A stretch of 64,000 nt of DNA from Photobacterium swingsii. Its GTDB lineage: Bacteria > Pseudomonadota > Gammaproteobacteria > Enterobacterales > Vibrionaceae. Position numbers and translations under genes: made by a program. Below, in pieces: positions 51,543 to 61,853 of the stretch; the stretch's first letter is position 1; each line of letters begins with the position of its first letter. The notes below the pieces were generated by a model. It made no database searches, was not told where the DNA came from, and saw nothing but the letters and a program-made list of their open reading frames with translations. The stretch lies in NCBI RefSeq assembly GCF_024346715.1, contig NZ_AP024852.1:3100001-3164000 (forward strand), read 5' to 3'.

Positions 51543-52424
51543 TTACCGGAGCTGGATTTCTTTTAATAAAGCTAACAAAGCCTTAGATGCAGGTCCCATT
51601 GCTCGTTGATTGGAATATGCTACATCTACCGATTGACGCCAGCCATCAACATCCATCTTAGTCACCAATTCAGTGAGTAAGCCTGACTGGATCAAATCAC
51701 CAACGATATTGCGAGGTAACACTGTCCAACCTATGCCACTACTCACAAGTAGCATGGCAGAGAGCGCGCTATCAGTAACCCACATCGAATCAGACAGTTG
51801 CCAGCGGTGTGCGAGTTTTCGATAACGGCCACTCAATAAAATCTGGCGATGTGACTTAAGGTGGTGCCAATCTACTGCTTTTTCTTTAGCCAAAGCATGT
51901 TGAGGGGAGACTAAATGACACATTTCAAGTTGACCAATACCATAAAAATCAAAGCCTTCAACCAGGCCTTCAAGTTGAATCATCAAAGCAAGTTGAGCTC
52001 GACCTGTCCTTAGCAACTCTAAGATATCCCCTTCCGCAGCATTCAAAATTTCTAACTCAACCATAGGGTATTGCGCTTCAAAGGCTTGAAGCTGATCGGC
52101 CAATGCTTGCGTCATGGTCATGGATTCAACCGCCAGCGTAATTTTAGTTTCAACCCCAGCTTGAAACTCTTCTGCGCTTGCCAGAAAGCTGCCGCACTGC
52201 TCCAAAATATGGCGTGCTTTGATCAGCAATGCTTCACCATGTACGGTCAATACAGGCGAACGCCGGCTGCGATCGAACAAAGTTAGATTAAGATCTGTTT
52301 CTAAGTTCGCAATGGCGGCACTCACAACCGACTGCGCTTTGCCTAACCGCCTCGCCCCCGCTGAAAATGATCCGGCTTCAGCTGAAGCGACAAAAGCTTC
52401 TAATTGTTCCAATGAAAACTGCAT
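51543..52424 (-). CDS. LysR-family transcriptional regulator next to PACE pump
   Basis: The 293 residues from ATG 52424 (MQFSLEQLEAFVASAEAGSF) follow the usual LysR layout; the open frame extends five codons upstream to a TTG. The helix-turn-helix is SAGARRLGKAQSVVSAAIANLE, then a dimerisation helix and an effector-binding domain. It diverges from the PACE pump gene with a 132-bp gap, the typical arrangement for a regulator of the adjacent efflux gene, as with AceR/AceI in Acinetobacter. The inducer is unknown. Confidence 0.9.
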   Translation of the reverse strand: MQFSLEQLEAFVASAEAGSFSAGARRLGKAQSVVSAAIANLETDLNLTLFDRSRRSPVLTVHGEALLIKARHILEQCGSFLASAEEFQAGVETKITLAVESMTMTQALADQLQAFEAQYPMVELEILNAAEGDILELLRTGRAQLALMIQLEGLVEGFDFYGIGQLEMCHLVSPQHALAKEKAVDWHHLKSHRQILLSGRYRKLAHRWQLSDSMWVTDSALSAMLLVSSGIGWTVLPRNIVGDLIQSGLLTELVTKMDVDGWRQSVDVAYSNQRAMGPASKALLALLKEIQLR

Positions 52425-52556
52425 GACATAACCACCCAAATCTATCGCTTTTAACGATACTAACTAACTTTTATGTACCGTGAAAGCCGTTATTATTATT
52501 CCATCAAAGCGAAATAACGCCGCAATCCAAGATATAAAAGAGAGTGAGAACAGACT

Positions 52557-53018
52557 ATGCGTACTACCTTAGACAGAATTCGCCATACCATTGGCTTTGA
52601 AGTGATCGCCTTACTCCTTATTACTTTCGTGGTGAGCCACCTCGTTGGCTTAGATCCAACACGTATGGGCGCAATGGGGCTAGGATTTTCAATCATAGCG
52701 ACAGGCTGGAATTACGCCTATAACCTTATGTTTGATAAAGCGATGCTTAAGCGTTTTGGTACCGTAGTGAAAACAACCAAAATCCGCATTATTCACGCGA
52801 TGATTTTTGAGCTGTGCTTACTGGTCATCACGCTACCAATTATGGCGTGGTGGTTGAACATGAGTTTAGTGGATGCACTAATACTTGATTTAGGCATGGT
52901 CGTCTTCTTCCTATTTTATGCTTATGGCTATAACTTAGCGTACGATAAGTTATTCCCCATTCATCAATCAGCAGTCACTGAAACATCCTCTGATGCACAG
53001 CAATGCACCAACTGCTAA
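52557..53018 (+). CDS. PACE family efflux transporter (AceI type)
   Basis: Small inner-membrane proton-driven exporter of biocides or polyamines. The 153 residues contain four membrane segments in two related halves, each a bacterial transmembrane pair domain. The membrane-embedded acidic residue of PACE proteins fits the Glu in HTIGFEVIALLLITF, with the parallel Glu in HAMIFELCLLVITLP of the second half. Repeated AYNL and NLAYDKLF motifs end the halves. The gene is next to a divergent LysR regulator. Confidence 0.92.
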   Translation: MRTTLDRIRHTIGFEVIALLLITFVVSHLVGLDPTRMGAMGLGFSIIATGWNYAYNLMFDKAMLKRFGTVVKTTKIRIIHAMIFELCLLVITLPIMAWWLNMSLVDALILDLGMVVFFLFYAYGYNLAYDKLFPIHQSAVTETSSDAQQCTNC

Positions 53019-53040
53019 GCGGATGCAGTCTAGAAAAACG

Positions 53041-53066
53041 AAAAAAGCGCATAATGCGCTTTTTTA
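53041..53066. terminator. Bidirectional terminator between PACE gene and vpsR
   Basis: A6-GCGCA-TAA-TGCGC-T6 forms a perfect hairpin in the 72-bp gap between convergent genes. Confidence 0.9.
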
Positions 53067-53090
53067 TTACCTACCAAACCAGCCTTACGG

Positions 53091-54434
53091 TTATGTCGTA
53101 CTCTGACGGAAGCTTTTTGGTGACGTGATCAAATCGTGTTTATTCAATAAACGGTACATGGTCGCTCGAGAAACACCTAATTCACGTGCCGCAGCTGATA
53201 TTTGCCCTTTATTATTTTCCAATACTGCTAATAATGCACTGCGCTCTGATTCTTCCCGAATCTTTTTTAAGCTTTGCTTATCATCCACCAAACGGGGGAT
53301 ATCAAGCTGATCAGCATCAAGGGTTGATTGTTCCGCCAACAAAACCGCACGTTTCACTTGGGTCAGCAACTCTCTCACATTACCAGGCCACAAATACGTT
53401 TGTAGCATCCGGATGGCTTCATCAGAAAACTGACGGGCAACACTGTTGTACTGACGAGCAAACTTAAGCAAAAAGAAATTGGCTAAATCAACGATATCTT
53501 GCTGCCGCTCTCGTAATGCAGGCACAACTAAATTCAACACATTGAGTCGATAATACAAATCTTTACGCAACTTTCCTTCCGCTAACAACTCTTCAGGATC
53601 GTGTCTGGTTGCAAGTATCAATCGGATATCACCACCAACAAGACGGCCACATTGTGTCGTGAATTCACCGTCTTCAATATATTGAAGTAGCTCTCGTTGG
53701 CGGGCATCACTTAAGTCAGCTATCTCATCCAGATAAAGTACGCCATCTTTAGCTGCTTCAAGGATGCATCCCATGCCTGCCGTTTCGCTGTCTCGCTGTT
53801 GAAGCCATGATGATGTCAATTGCTGACAAGCAACCCGAATAAATCCCGCGCGCGCCCTTTTGGATGCTTGAAATATAGCCTGCGCTGCAAGCTCCTTGCC
53901 TGTCCCCACTTCGCCTTGGATAAACACGGGCACATCGGTTGCAGCAACACGGCGTACCTGATGACGCAACTTCTTCATGCTATCGCTATCACCCTGAAGC
54001 CCTAAGTGACCAAATTGACCCAGTTGAGGCCAAATTTTTCGCTCTAATTGCAACATCCCAATCTGGTGACCGATCGTTTTTTGAAACTGAGAAATCGGTA
54101 AAGGTGCAGTAAAGTAATCAATACAAAAGTTAACAATGAACTGGCAAATCGCATCCGATTTTAGTTGATCGTCACGAACCAATGCTAACCAGCGCACCTG
54201 TTTATTACGGTTAACCAACGCCGCAATACCCTGTAAACTGAAGTCGTCATGACTCAGATCTATCACACCAATACACGGGCCAACATCAATCAGCAAGCCT
54301 TCGGCTGCACGTAAGTCATAACAGCGATGACACATCCAGCCAGCCTGTTCTAATGTGGTCAGCCAATCTGCTTTCCCGCCACCAAAGACCACTAATGCAC
54401 CAGGGTCTGAACTCATGAATAATGCGCTCCCCAT
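53091..54434 (-). CDS. vpsR: VpsR-type regulator (enhancer-binding-protein family)
   Basis: Biofilm/exopolysaccharide regulator related to V. cholerae VpsR, which binds c-di-GMP. The 447 residues have a receiver-like domain with the acceptor candidate Asp59 (CIGVIDLSHDDFS), the same position as in VpsR. An AAA+ domain follows with Walker A GEVGTGKE (174-181) and Walker B GVLYLDEIAD. The GAFTGA loop needed for sigma-54 contact is absent; that place reads SWLQQRDSETAGMG. A Fis-type helix-turn-helix ends the protein (AARELGVSRATMYRLLNKH). ATG 54434 is used because it keeps Asp59; ATG 54416 is possible. Confidence 0.92.
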   Translation of the reverse strand: MGSALFMSSDPGALVVFGGGKADWLTTLEQAGWMCHRCYDLRAAEGLLIDVGPCIGVIDLSHDDFSLQGIAALVNRNKQVRWLALVRDDQLKSDAICQFIVNFCIDYFTAPLPISQFQKTIGHQIGMLQLERKIWPQLGQFGHLGLQGDSDSMKKLRHQVRRVAATDVPVFIQGEVGTGKELAAQAIFQASKRARAGFIRVACQQLTSSWLQQRDSETAGMGCILEAAKDGVLYLDEIADLSDARQRELLQYIEDGEFTTQCGRLVGGDIRLILATRHDPEELLAEGKLRKDLYYRLNVLNLVVPALRERQQDIVDLANFFLLKFARQYNSVARQFSDEAIRMLQTYLWPGNVRELLTQVKRAVLLAEQSTLDADQLDIPRLVDDKQSLKKIREESERSALLAVLENNKGQISAAARELGVSRATMYRLLNKHDLITSPKSFRQSTT

Positions 54435-54616
54435 CTTTTTCGCCTTATATCTGAACTACTTATTACCCGACATTCAATGTGCTGAGAGCACAATTTTGCC
54501 AATTATCGGACAAGATGTGGTTGATGATATATGGCACAATTAAATAAATGCAACATGTTTACTATAGTTAAGATTGCACTTGATGCAATTTCATAAAAAA
54601 GAGAGAGATTATACGC

Positions 54617-54640
54617 AAAAAGCGCCCAATGGGCGCTTTT
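54617..54640 (-). terminator. Terminator after dicarboxylate/amino-acid symporter
   Basis: AAAAAGCGCCC-AAT-GGGCGCTTTT is a tight hairpin with A/T flanks, 27 nt after the symporter stop on the minus strand. Confidence 0.85.
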
Positions 54641-54666
54641 ATATTCAGAATGGCGTTATTACAATT

Positions 54667-55941
54667 TTAGCTAGCGGTTACTGTTTCACCACCTTCATCC
54701 GCTTGCTCTACACCTATTTCATTTTCACTTTTCGCAACGATTGTATTTACTGCAGTATCACCGACAACGTTAGAGCTCGTACAGAACATATCGTTAATGC
54801 GGTCAACAGCAGCAATAATTGCAAGACCTTCTGGCGGTAAACCTAGTTGGTGAAGTAACACACCCACCATCACTACACCACCACCTGGTACACCACCAGC
54901 GCCAATTGATAGTAGAAGAATTGTTAAACCAAGCGTGAACAAATCAGCCGAGTTGATAGGTTGACCAAATGCGTTCGCAACAAAGATAGTCGCTAGCGCA
55001 ATATAGATAGATACACCAGACATATTCATGGTTGCACCCAGTGGAACACCAAACCCAGCAACTGACTTCGACACACCAATCTTGTCAGTTAAGGTACGCA
55101 TAGTGACAGGAATTGTCGCATTCGAGCTGGCTGTGGATAGCGAGAACAAAATTTGCTCACGAATATGACGTAGGAATGTTGATGGCTTGATGCCCGTTGT
55201 TAGACCGACCATCATTGGGTAGAAGAAGAAAATCCAGAACACTAGCATCGCAACCACAAGGCCAACATAACCAGCGACTGACATCAAGGTGTTAGCATCC
55301 AGTGTCGCACCTAGTTGAATCATCAGCGCAAATACACCGTATGGTGCAAGACTCATCACTAGACCAATCAGCTTCATCATGATCTCATTGGCCATTTTGA
55401 AGGTTTTGATTGCAGGGCCACCACGAGAGTCAAGCGCTTGAATAGCAAGACCAGTCAAGATTGCCATAAAGATAATTTGAAGCATATCGCCGCTAGCAAA
55501 TGCCTGTACCGGGTTGCTCGGGACAATATTAACTATCAATGAGAAGATATCCGGCGTTTCTGTTGTGGTCAGCTCTACCGCTTCAGATACTGTACCAGCT
55601 AAGTTAGCATCAGCACCGGGTTGGAAGATCATGCCCACCGTTAAGGCCGCTGTGATCGCTATGATGGTATTAATAATGTAAAGACCAAAGGTTTTACCAC
55701 CAAGACGACCAAATGCCGTAATGTCTTTTAACTCGACAATGCCGCATACGATAGATACATATACCAGTGGCACTACAAGCAGTTTAATCAGTGAAACAAA
55801 CATACCGCCAGCGCCTTCCGCTAAGCCCAGTACATAAGTGTCCATCAAGGTTACGCCGTTAAATAGGTACTGAATTGCCGTACCAATAATCAAGCCAGCA
55901 AATAGGCCTGTGAATATCTTTCCTGATAGCGATTTGTTCAT
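54667..55941 (-). CDS. Dicarboxylate/amino acid:cation symporter (DAACS family)
   Basis: Inner-membrane Na+- or H+-coupled importer related to GltP, GltT and DctA. The 424 residues contain eight membrane helices and two re-entrant hairpins. SLSTASSNATIPVTMRTL is the serine-rich first hairpin; GATMNMSGVSIYIAL is the NMDGT-like motif (here NMSG), and GAGGVPGGGVVMVGVLL is the second hairpin. DRINDMFCTSSNVVGD contains the substrate-binding Asp/Asn region. Substrate (glutamate, aspartate, serine or C4-dicarboxylate) is not resolved. A perfect CRP-type palindrome lies about 280 bp upstream. Confidence 0.92.
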   Translation of the reverse strand: MNKSLSGKIFTGLFAGLIIGTAIQYLFNGVTLMDTYVLGLAEGAGGMFVSLIKLLVVPLVYVSIVCGIVELKDITAFGRLGGKTFGLYIINTIIAITAALTVGMIFQPGADANLAGTVSEAVELTTTETPDIFSLIVNIVPSNPVQAFASGDMLQIIFMAILTGLAIQALDSRGGPAIKTFKMANEIMMKLIGLVMSLAPYGVFALMIQLGATLDANTLMSVAGYVGLVVAMLVFWIFFFYPMMVGLTTGIKPSTFLRHIREQILFSLSTASSNATIPVTMRTLTDKIGVSKSVAGFGVPLGATMNMSGVSIYIALATIFVANAFGQPINSADLFTLGLTILLLSIGAGGVPGGGVVMVGVLLHQLGLPPEGLAIIAAVDRINDMFCTSSNVVGDTAVNTIVAKSENEIGVEQADEGGETVTAS

Positions 55942-56419
55942 CGTCCATCTCCAGTTGGTTGTGCTTGTTAATACTTTGTGTACTACCCAATCTCACTGTT
56001 CCTCGTGAGTTCAGCGACATTTTACATAGATGGACTTAACTGGAAAGTGTTGATTTTACATTTTTGATACATTTAACCACCAATTTTAAACACTTTATAA
56101 CCGGCTTTTCTGTAGCACAAAAAACTAAAGTCACGTTAAAACGGTAACTTATCAATAAACACTTGTATGAATTTTGCAGAGGATTACGAGGGATAAATGA
56201 CAGCAATTAAATACTTAATAATGTGAATGAAATCACACCATGTATCCACTATAGGAATAAGAAGAAACATTCATTGCTTAAAAGAAACACAATTTACAAA
56301 ATCAACAACAGCACAAAGTACCAAACTTGCACACATCAAACAGAAACAAAAATGCCAGCCAATATTTTATGACAGGCTGGCATGGCATAGCAGATTATAC
56401 TTAACGCAATAAGCTGTCG
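55942..56419 (-). promoter_or_regulatory. Symporter upstream region with CRP site
   Basis: A 478-bp AT-rich gap without a credible ORF. At 56222-56237 TGTGA-ATGAAA-TCACA is a perfect CRP core palindrome. Catabolite control of a carboxylate or amino-acid importer is expected, but the site lies about 280 bp before the start codon, so the promoter must be far upstream or the site acts at a distance. Confidence 0.55.
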
Positions 56420-56845
56420 TTATTGTGTATACCCGAGTGTTTGACAGGTCGCGCTTGTAAGCACCTGAGTGACAAAGCCGCCACTGCCCGCATACCAATA
56501 GCGCAAGCCCATGCCTGCCGCTAATGGAGCTTCAAACTGCTCACAAGCATGAGGGAACAACTCTTTTTCGACTGTACGACGATCAAAATTCCATGACCAA
56601 CGGGCATTTTGTAATTGGATCACCACAGTCAACAGTGCATTTTCTGGCGTGTATTGATAAGTCATATTACCGCCATGGAATCCAGTTGACGGCTCATCGT
56701 TAAACGTCATTAGCTCCGCATTATAATCAGCAGGCACGCTACCGATAAAATCAGTCGCTGGTGGTGTCAGTTTAGTCGTAGCACACCCAGATAAGGTTAC
56801 AGCAACAGTCGCCACGGCAAGCAAGGAAAGGGGTTTAATTGTCAT
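56420..56845 (-). CDS. Predicted lipoprotein of unknown function
   Basis: A 141-residue protein with a lipoprotein signal peptide; the lipobox is TLSGC with Cys21. The mature part begins ATTKLTPPATDFIGSVPADY and includes TYQYTPENALLTVVIQLQNA, suggesting a small beta-rich domain. Two further cysteines (FPHACEQF and SATCQTLGY) may form a disulfide. I do not recognise a named family. It stands alone between lysS and the symporter, all on the minus strand. Confidence 0.75.
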   Translation of the reverse strand: MTIKPLSLLAVATVAVTLSGCATTKLTPPATDFIGSVPADYNAELMTFNDEPSTGFHGGNMTYQYTPENALLTVVIQLQNARWSWNFDRRTVEKELFPHACEQFEAPLAAGMGLRYWYAGSGGFVTQVLTSATCQTLGYTQ

Positions 56846-57042
56846 AATAAATCCATTTTATTTTTAATAATGCGCTTTATAACAAGCTGTCAGAGCCTAC
56901 TTGTCGACATATCAACGGGTAAGTTGAGTTCAAATGACGCATAGTGATAAACGCAAACAGCGAGCAATTTATTGCTTCGCTATCATACTGTATTTATAGT
57001 GTTTTTACTGCAATCTCTGCACGTCAATTTTCTTTCATGCAT

Positions 57043-57076
57043 AAAAAAACCACTCGCATGGCGAGTGGTTTTTTTT
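57043..57076 (-). terminator. Terminator after lysS
   Basis: Stem CCACTCGC / GCGAGTGG (57050-57057 with 57061-57068) is flanked by A7 and T8; on the minus strand it lies 18 nt after the lysS stop. Confidence 0.92.
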
Positions 57077-57093
57077 ACATCAAGCGAACTCGA

Positions 57094-58599
57094 TTAGTTT
57101 GCTTGAGGGCGCATTGCAGGGAACAAAATTACGTCACGGATTGTGTGCGTATTTGTAAATAACATTGCTAAGCGATCGATACCGATACCTTGGCCAGCCG
57201 CTGGCGGTAAGCCGTGTTCTAGCGCAGTAATGTAGTCTGCATCATAGAACATTGCTTCGTCATCACCTGCGTCTTTTGCATCAACCTGCGCTTTAAAGCG
57301 TTGGTCTTGGTCTTCAGCATCGTTAAGCTCAGAGAAGCCATTTGCTACTTCACGACCACCGATGAAGAACTCAAAGCGGTCAGTGAAGAATGGGTTGTCA
57401 TCGCTACGACGTGCCAGTGGAGAGATATCCGCTGGGTAACCAGTAATGAAGGTTGGTTGAATTAGCTGTGGCTCAGCGGTTTCACCGAAGATTTCTTCAA
57501 GTAGCTGACCACATGTCCAGAAGCTTTCTACTTCAACGTGAACAGATTTCGCAATCTTAACCATAAGGTCACGATCTTGAACGCCTTCTTCTGTTAGCGC
57601 TTGAATTTCAGCGTGCTCAGGGTTGTAGTGCTTGATCGCTTCTAGCATCGTCATACGTGCGTATTTGCCACCAAACTCAACCATTTCGTCACCGTAAGGC
57701 ATTGCAGACGCACCAAGTACTTCTTGAGCTACTGAAGACAACATTTCTTCAGTTAGATCCATCAGATCTTTGTAGTCAGCGTACGCCATGTAGAATTCCA
57801 TCATAGTGAATTCTGGGTTGTGACGTGGCGATAGACCTTCGTTACGGAAGTTACGGTTGATTTCGAATACACGCTCAAAACCACCAACCACTAGACGCTT
57901 CAAGTAAAGCTCAGGTGCAACACGTAGGTACATGTCGATGTCTAGTGCGTTGTGATGCGTGATGAAAGGACGTGCAGTCGCACCACCTGGGATCACGTGC
58001 ATCATTGGGGTTTCAACTTCCATGAACTGCTTAGAGACCATGAAGTTACGGATAGCCGTTACCAGCTTAGAACGGATAATAAACGCAGTACGCGAGTCGT
58101 CGTTTACAATCAGATCAACGTAACGTTGACGGTAACGCATCTCTTGGTCTGTTAGACCGTGGAACTTCTCTGGAAGTGGACGAAGTGCTTTAGTTAGCAA
58201 TTCGTATTCTTCCATGTTCACGTAAAGATCGCCTTTACCTGATTTGTGAAGCGCACCTTTAACACCGATGATGTCACCGATATCAAGACCAGAAAGTTTT
58301 TCTTTCAGCTCTTTTTGTACGTCTTTTGCTGCGTATGCTTGGATACGACCAGACACATCTTGAATCGCTAGGAATGGACCACGTTTAGCCATAATACGGC
58401 CTGCAATCGCAACAACGTTGTTCGCTTCTTCTAGCTCTTCTTTGCTTAGCTCACCGTATTTAGCCTGTAGATCAGCCGCTAGGCTATCACGACGGAAATC
58501 ATTCGGGTGACCGTTTGCTTTACAGTTTTGGCGAATCATATCTAGCTTCGCACGACGTTCAGCAATCAGCTTATTTTCATCTTGTAATTGATCAGTCAT
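57094..58599 (-). CDS. lysS: Lysyl-tRNA synthetase, class II
   Basis: Charges tRNA-Lys. The 501 residues have an N-terminal OB-fold anticodon-binding domain (about 60-150, with [22 protein letters not shown]). The class II motifs are visible: motif 2 region [21 protein letters not shown] and motif 3 [13 protein letters not shown]. It is cotranscribed with prfB (33-nt gap), as in E. coli. Confidence 0.98.
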   Translation of the reverse strand: MTDQLQDENKLIAERRAKLDMIRQNCKANGHPNDFRRDSLAADLQAKYGELSKEELEEANNVVAIAGRIMAKRGPFLAIQDVSGRIQAYAAKDVQKELKEKLSGLDIGDIIGVKGALHKSGKGDLYVNMEEYELLTKALRPLPEKFHGLTDQEMRYRQRYVDLIVNDDSRTAFIIRSKLVTAIRNFMVSKQFMEVETPMMHVIPGGATARPFITHHNALDIDMYLRVAPELYLKRLVVGGFERVFEINRNFRNEGLSPRHNPEFTMMEFYMAYADYKDLMDLTEEMLSSVAQEVLGASAMPYGDEMVEFGGKYARMTMLEAIKHYNPEHAEIQALTEEGVQDRDLMVKIAKSVHVEVESFWTCGQLLEEIFGETAEPQLIQPTFITGYPADISPLARRSDDNPFFTDRFEFFIGGREVANGFSELNDAEDQDQRFKAQVDAKDAGDDEAMFYDADYITALEHGLPPAAGQGIGIDRLAMLFTNTHTIRDVILFPAMRPQAN

Positions 58600-58631
58600 G
58601 GGGGGAACCCTTAATTATTAACCAAATATGG

Positions 58632-59730
58632 TTAGAGACCTGATTTCAGGCTGGCTTCAATAAAACGGTCTAAATCGCCGTCCAGTACAGCTTGGGTATT
58701 ACGATTTTCTACCCCTGTACGTAAGTCTTTAATGCGAGAGTCATCCAGTACGTATGAACGGATCTGGCTACCCCAACCAATGTCAGACTTAGAGTCTTCA
58801 TTGGCTTGTTTCTCAGCATTTTGTTTATGCATTTCAAGCTCAAACAGTTTTGCTTTCAACTGTTTCATCGCCTGATCTTTGTTCTTGTGCTGAGAACGGT
58901 CATTCTGACACTGCACCACAGTATTGGTCGGCAAGTGCGTAATACGTACCGCTGACTCGGTGGTGTTAACGTGCTGACCACCCGCACCCGATGCACGGTA
59001 TACGTCGATACGTAGATCAGATGGGTTAATATCGATAGCGATATTGTCATCCACTTCTGGATAAATAAATGCAGAAGCAAACGAGGTATGACGACGGCCG
59101 CCTGAATCGAATGGCGATTTACGCACTAAACGGTGAACACCGGTCTCAGTACGTAACCAGCCGTAAGCGTACTCACCACTGATGCGTACCGTTGCCGATT
59201 TTAGGCCTGCAACGTCACCATCAGAGACTTCAATCACTTCGGTTTTGAAACCTTTGGCATCAGCCCAGCGTAAGTACATACGCAGCATCATCGATGTCCA
59301 ATCTTGCGCTTCTGTACCACCAGAACCCGCTTGTAAATCGATGTAACAATCAGATGCATCATGATCGCCAGAGAACATGCGACGGAACTCTAGTTTTTCT
59401 AGCTTAGCTTCAAGCTCAGCTAACTCAGGTTCAATCTCGTCAAATGTTTCTTGGTCTTCTTCTTCAATCGCTAACTCAAGTAGACCTTCAACGTCTTCTA
59501 CGCCTTGATCTAATTGGTCGATTGTATCTACGACTGCTTCTAGCGCAGAGCGCTCTTTACCTAAAGCTTGAGCACGTTCTGGCTCGTTCCATACATCAGG
59601 TTGCTCTAGTTCAGCATTGACCTCTTCTAGACGCTCTTTTTTAGCATCGTAGTCAAAGGTACCCCCTAAGAATGTCAGTACGCGCTGATACATCCTCAAG
59701 TCGGTTTTTAATTGGATTAATCTCGAACAT
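58632..59730 (-). CDS. prfB: Peptide chain release factor 2, with programmed +1 frameshift
   Basis: Terminates translation at UGA and UAA. The zero frame starts at ATG 59730, encodes [20 protein letters not shown] and then LRGYL, and reaches TGA at 59655-59653. The slippery site CTT-TGA-C with the upstream Shine-Dalgarno-like AGGGGG (59663-59668) shifts translation +1 into [18 protein letters not shown]. This yields a 365-residue protein, the E. coli length. The GGQ peptidyl-hydrolysis motif (GAGGQHVN) is present, and the stop-recognition tripeptide region includes SPFDSGG. RF2 autoregulates through this shift. An unshifted reading would end after 25 codons. Confidence 0.97.
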
Positions 59731-59948
59731 TGCCACTCTTCATAGCCGAAATGGACATAACCGAAAGATTCTATCGAATTGTAGATAGAATATACAGAGC
59801 TGGAACAAGGTTATGTGTGATTTTATTTTCTGAAACCGCTCACAAATTGCGAGGCTAAGATGGCTTGATATCTAGCCAGAAGCCTGATTCCCGACAAGAT
59901 ATTCAAACAAAGATCACTGATTATTCAGCCTTATTGACCTTTAAAAGC

Positions 59949-59980
59949 AAAAGGCGAAACTTTATGCAGTTTCGCCTTTT
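59949..59980 (-). terminator. Terminator after recJ
   Basis: A 13-bp perfect stem AAAAGGCGAAACT / AGTTTCGCCTTTT (59949-59961 with 59968-59980) runs into a T-containing tail on the minus strand, 46 nt after the recJ stop. It separates recJ from prfB-lysS. Confidence 0.88.
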
Positions 59981-60025
59981 AATTTAAATGACAATCTTAT
60001 TGATTAAAACACAGCAGCCAGTGCC

Positions 60026-61750
60026 TTACTTGGCATCAAGGTGTTCGACCATCAGTTGTACGCTGGTGTTACCACGGAACTCATTGATGTCCAATCGGTA
60101 CACAAGCTCAATAATTTGTACCGAGGCATCAGGCCAACGACGTAAATCGACATTAAAGGCGATGGCATCAATCACAGCACCACCGCTAAGTGGCTCAACC
60201 ATCATTTTTAAATGCTTACTGCCCACCAGCTTTTGGTGCAATAAACGAAACTGCCCATCAAAACTCGGCTCAGGAAATTGCTGTCCCCACGGGCCGCCAC
60301 TACGTAATATTTCTGCCGTAGGTAAGTTCAACTCCCCCGCGCTTAATTCACCATCTGTGAGTAATACGCCTTTAAGGGCATCTTCATCCAATTCAGCACG
60401 CACCGCTTCATCAAAGGCGAGGCTAAACGCTTCAAGCTTATCTTCTGGAATAGTCAGCCCTGCCGCCATCGCATGCCCACCAAATTTTGTAATCATGCCG
60501 GGGTTTTTAGTATCAATTAGATCTAAGACATCACGCATGTGTAAACCCACAATCGATCGGCACGACCCTTTAATTTCACCATTGCCCGCATCAGCAAAAG
60601 CAATCACTGGGCGATGGTATAGCTCTTTAATGCGCGAGGCTAAAATACCAATCACCCCTTGGTGCCAATCACGCTGAAACAAGACTAAGCCATAAGGCAT
60701 ATCATTTTTATTAAATTTAAGGCGTTCGCAGATAGCCAGAGCTTCATCTTTCATGCCCTGCTCGATTTCTTTCCGAGTTTGGTTTAACCCATCAAGTTCA
60801 GAGGCCATTCGTCGCGCAGCCTGTATGTTGTCACATAGTAGCAACTCGACCCCGAAAGACATGTCATCCAAGCGGCCTGCCGCATTGATACGTGGGCCTA
60901 AAGCAAAGCCTAAATCGCTGGTCACTATCCGTGAAGGATCACGATTTGCCACTTCAATCAAAGCTTGAATACCCGGACGACATTTACCAGCGCGAATACG
61001 TTGTAGACCTTGATGCACAAGAATTCGGTTATTACCATCCAGCGCCACCACATCAGCGACTGTGCCTAACGCCACTAAATCGAGTAACTCAGCCAAATTA
61101 GGCTCAGCAATACCTTGCTCAGCAAACCAAGTGGTTTTACGTAGCTCTGCCCGTACCGCTAGCATCAGGTAAAAAGCTACACCCACACCACATAACGCCT
61201 TTGATGGGAAGTCACACTCATGCAAGTTCGGGTTCACGATAGCATCGGCTTGCGGCAACTCATGCCCTGGCAAGTGGTGATCTGTCACCAAGACATCAAT
61301 ACCTTTAGCTTTCGCCGCCGCCACACCAGCAATGGATGACACGCCGTTATCGACCGTCATGATCAATTCAGCCCCTTTAGCGTGCGCTTGCTCAACCACT
61401 TCAGGGCTCAAGCCATAGCCATCATCAAAACGGTTAGGCACTAAATAATCGACATTGGTACAACCCAGCATACGCAGTGCCAACACCGATAGTGCAGAGC
61501 TTGTCGCACCGTCGGCATCAAAGTCCCCCACAATAATAATGCGAGTCTTCTTTTTCAGGGCTTTCACTAATAAATCAACCGCTGGTGCTATTCCATGTAA
61601 TTGGTTATAGCTAAGTAAGCCTTTAGCACCACGTTCAAGCTCCGCTTCGCTTTGGATACCACGGCTGGCATAAATTCGTTGCAATATGGAGGGGGTTGCT
61701 GGAGAGAAGCCTGAGGTATCAGCATCAGGGCGGCGTTTAACTTCAATCAT
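60026..61750 (-). CDS. recJ: Single-stranded-DNA-specific exonuclease RecJ
   Basis: 5'-3' exonuclease acting in recombination and mismatch repair. The 574 residues match the family (577 in E. coli). The DHH-family metal motifs are visible: IVGDFDADGATSSALS, MTVDNGVSS, VTDHHLPGHELP and PRINAAGRLDDMSFGV. The DHHA1 motif KFGGHAMAAGLTI is in the C-terminal half, followed by an OB fold. It lies between dsbC and prfB, the conserved xerD-dsbC-recJ order. Confidence 0.97.
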   Translation of the reverse strand: MIEVKRRPDADTSGFSPATPSILQRIYASRGIQSEAELERGAKGLLSYNQLHGIAPAVDLLVKALKKKTRIIIVGDFDADGATSSALSVLALRMLGCTNVDYLVPNRFDDGYGLSPEVVEQAHAKGAELIMTVDNGVSSIAGVAAAKAKGIDVLVTDHHLPGHELPQADAIVNPNLHECDFPSKALCGVGVAFYLMLAVRAELRKTTWFAEQGIAEPNLAELLDLVALGTVADVVALDGNNRILVHQGLQRIRAGKCRPGIQALIEVANRDPSRIVTSDLGFALGPRINAAGRLDDMSFGVELLLCDNIQAARRMASELDGLNQTRKEIEQGMKDEALAICERLKFNKNDMPYGLVLFQRDWHQGVIGILASRIKELYHRPVIAFADAGNGEIKGSCRSIVGLHMRDVLDLIDTKNPGMITKFGGHAMAAGLTIPEDKLEAFSLAFDEAVRAELDEDALKGVLLTDGELSAGELNLPTAEILRSGGPWGQQFPEPSFDGQFRLLHQKLVGSKHLKMMVEPLSGGAVIDAIAFNVDLRRWPDASVQIIELVYRLDINEFRGNTSVQLMVEHLDAK

Positions 61751-61853
61751 AGTGACGGCTATCGATTCTTATTGAGGGCTGAAATTTTATTCTACCGCAC
61801 TCTTTCTATCGATCTACAACAAATCACGCTATCACTGTCAGATCTCAAATAAC

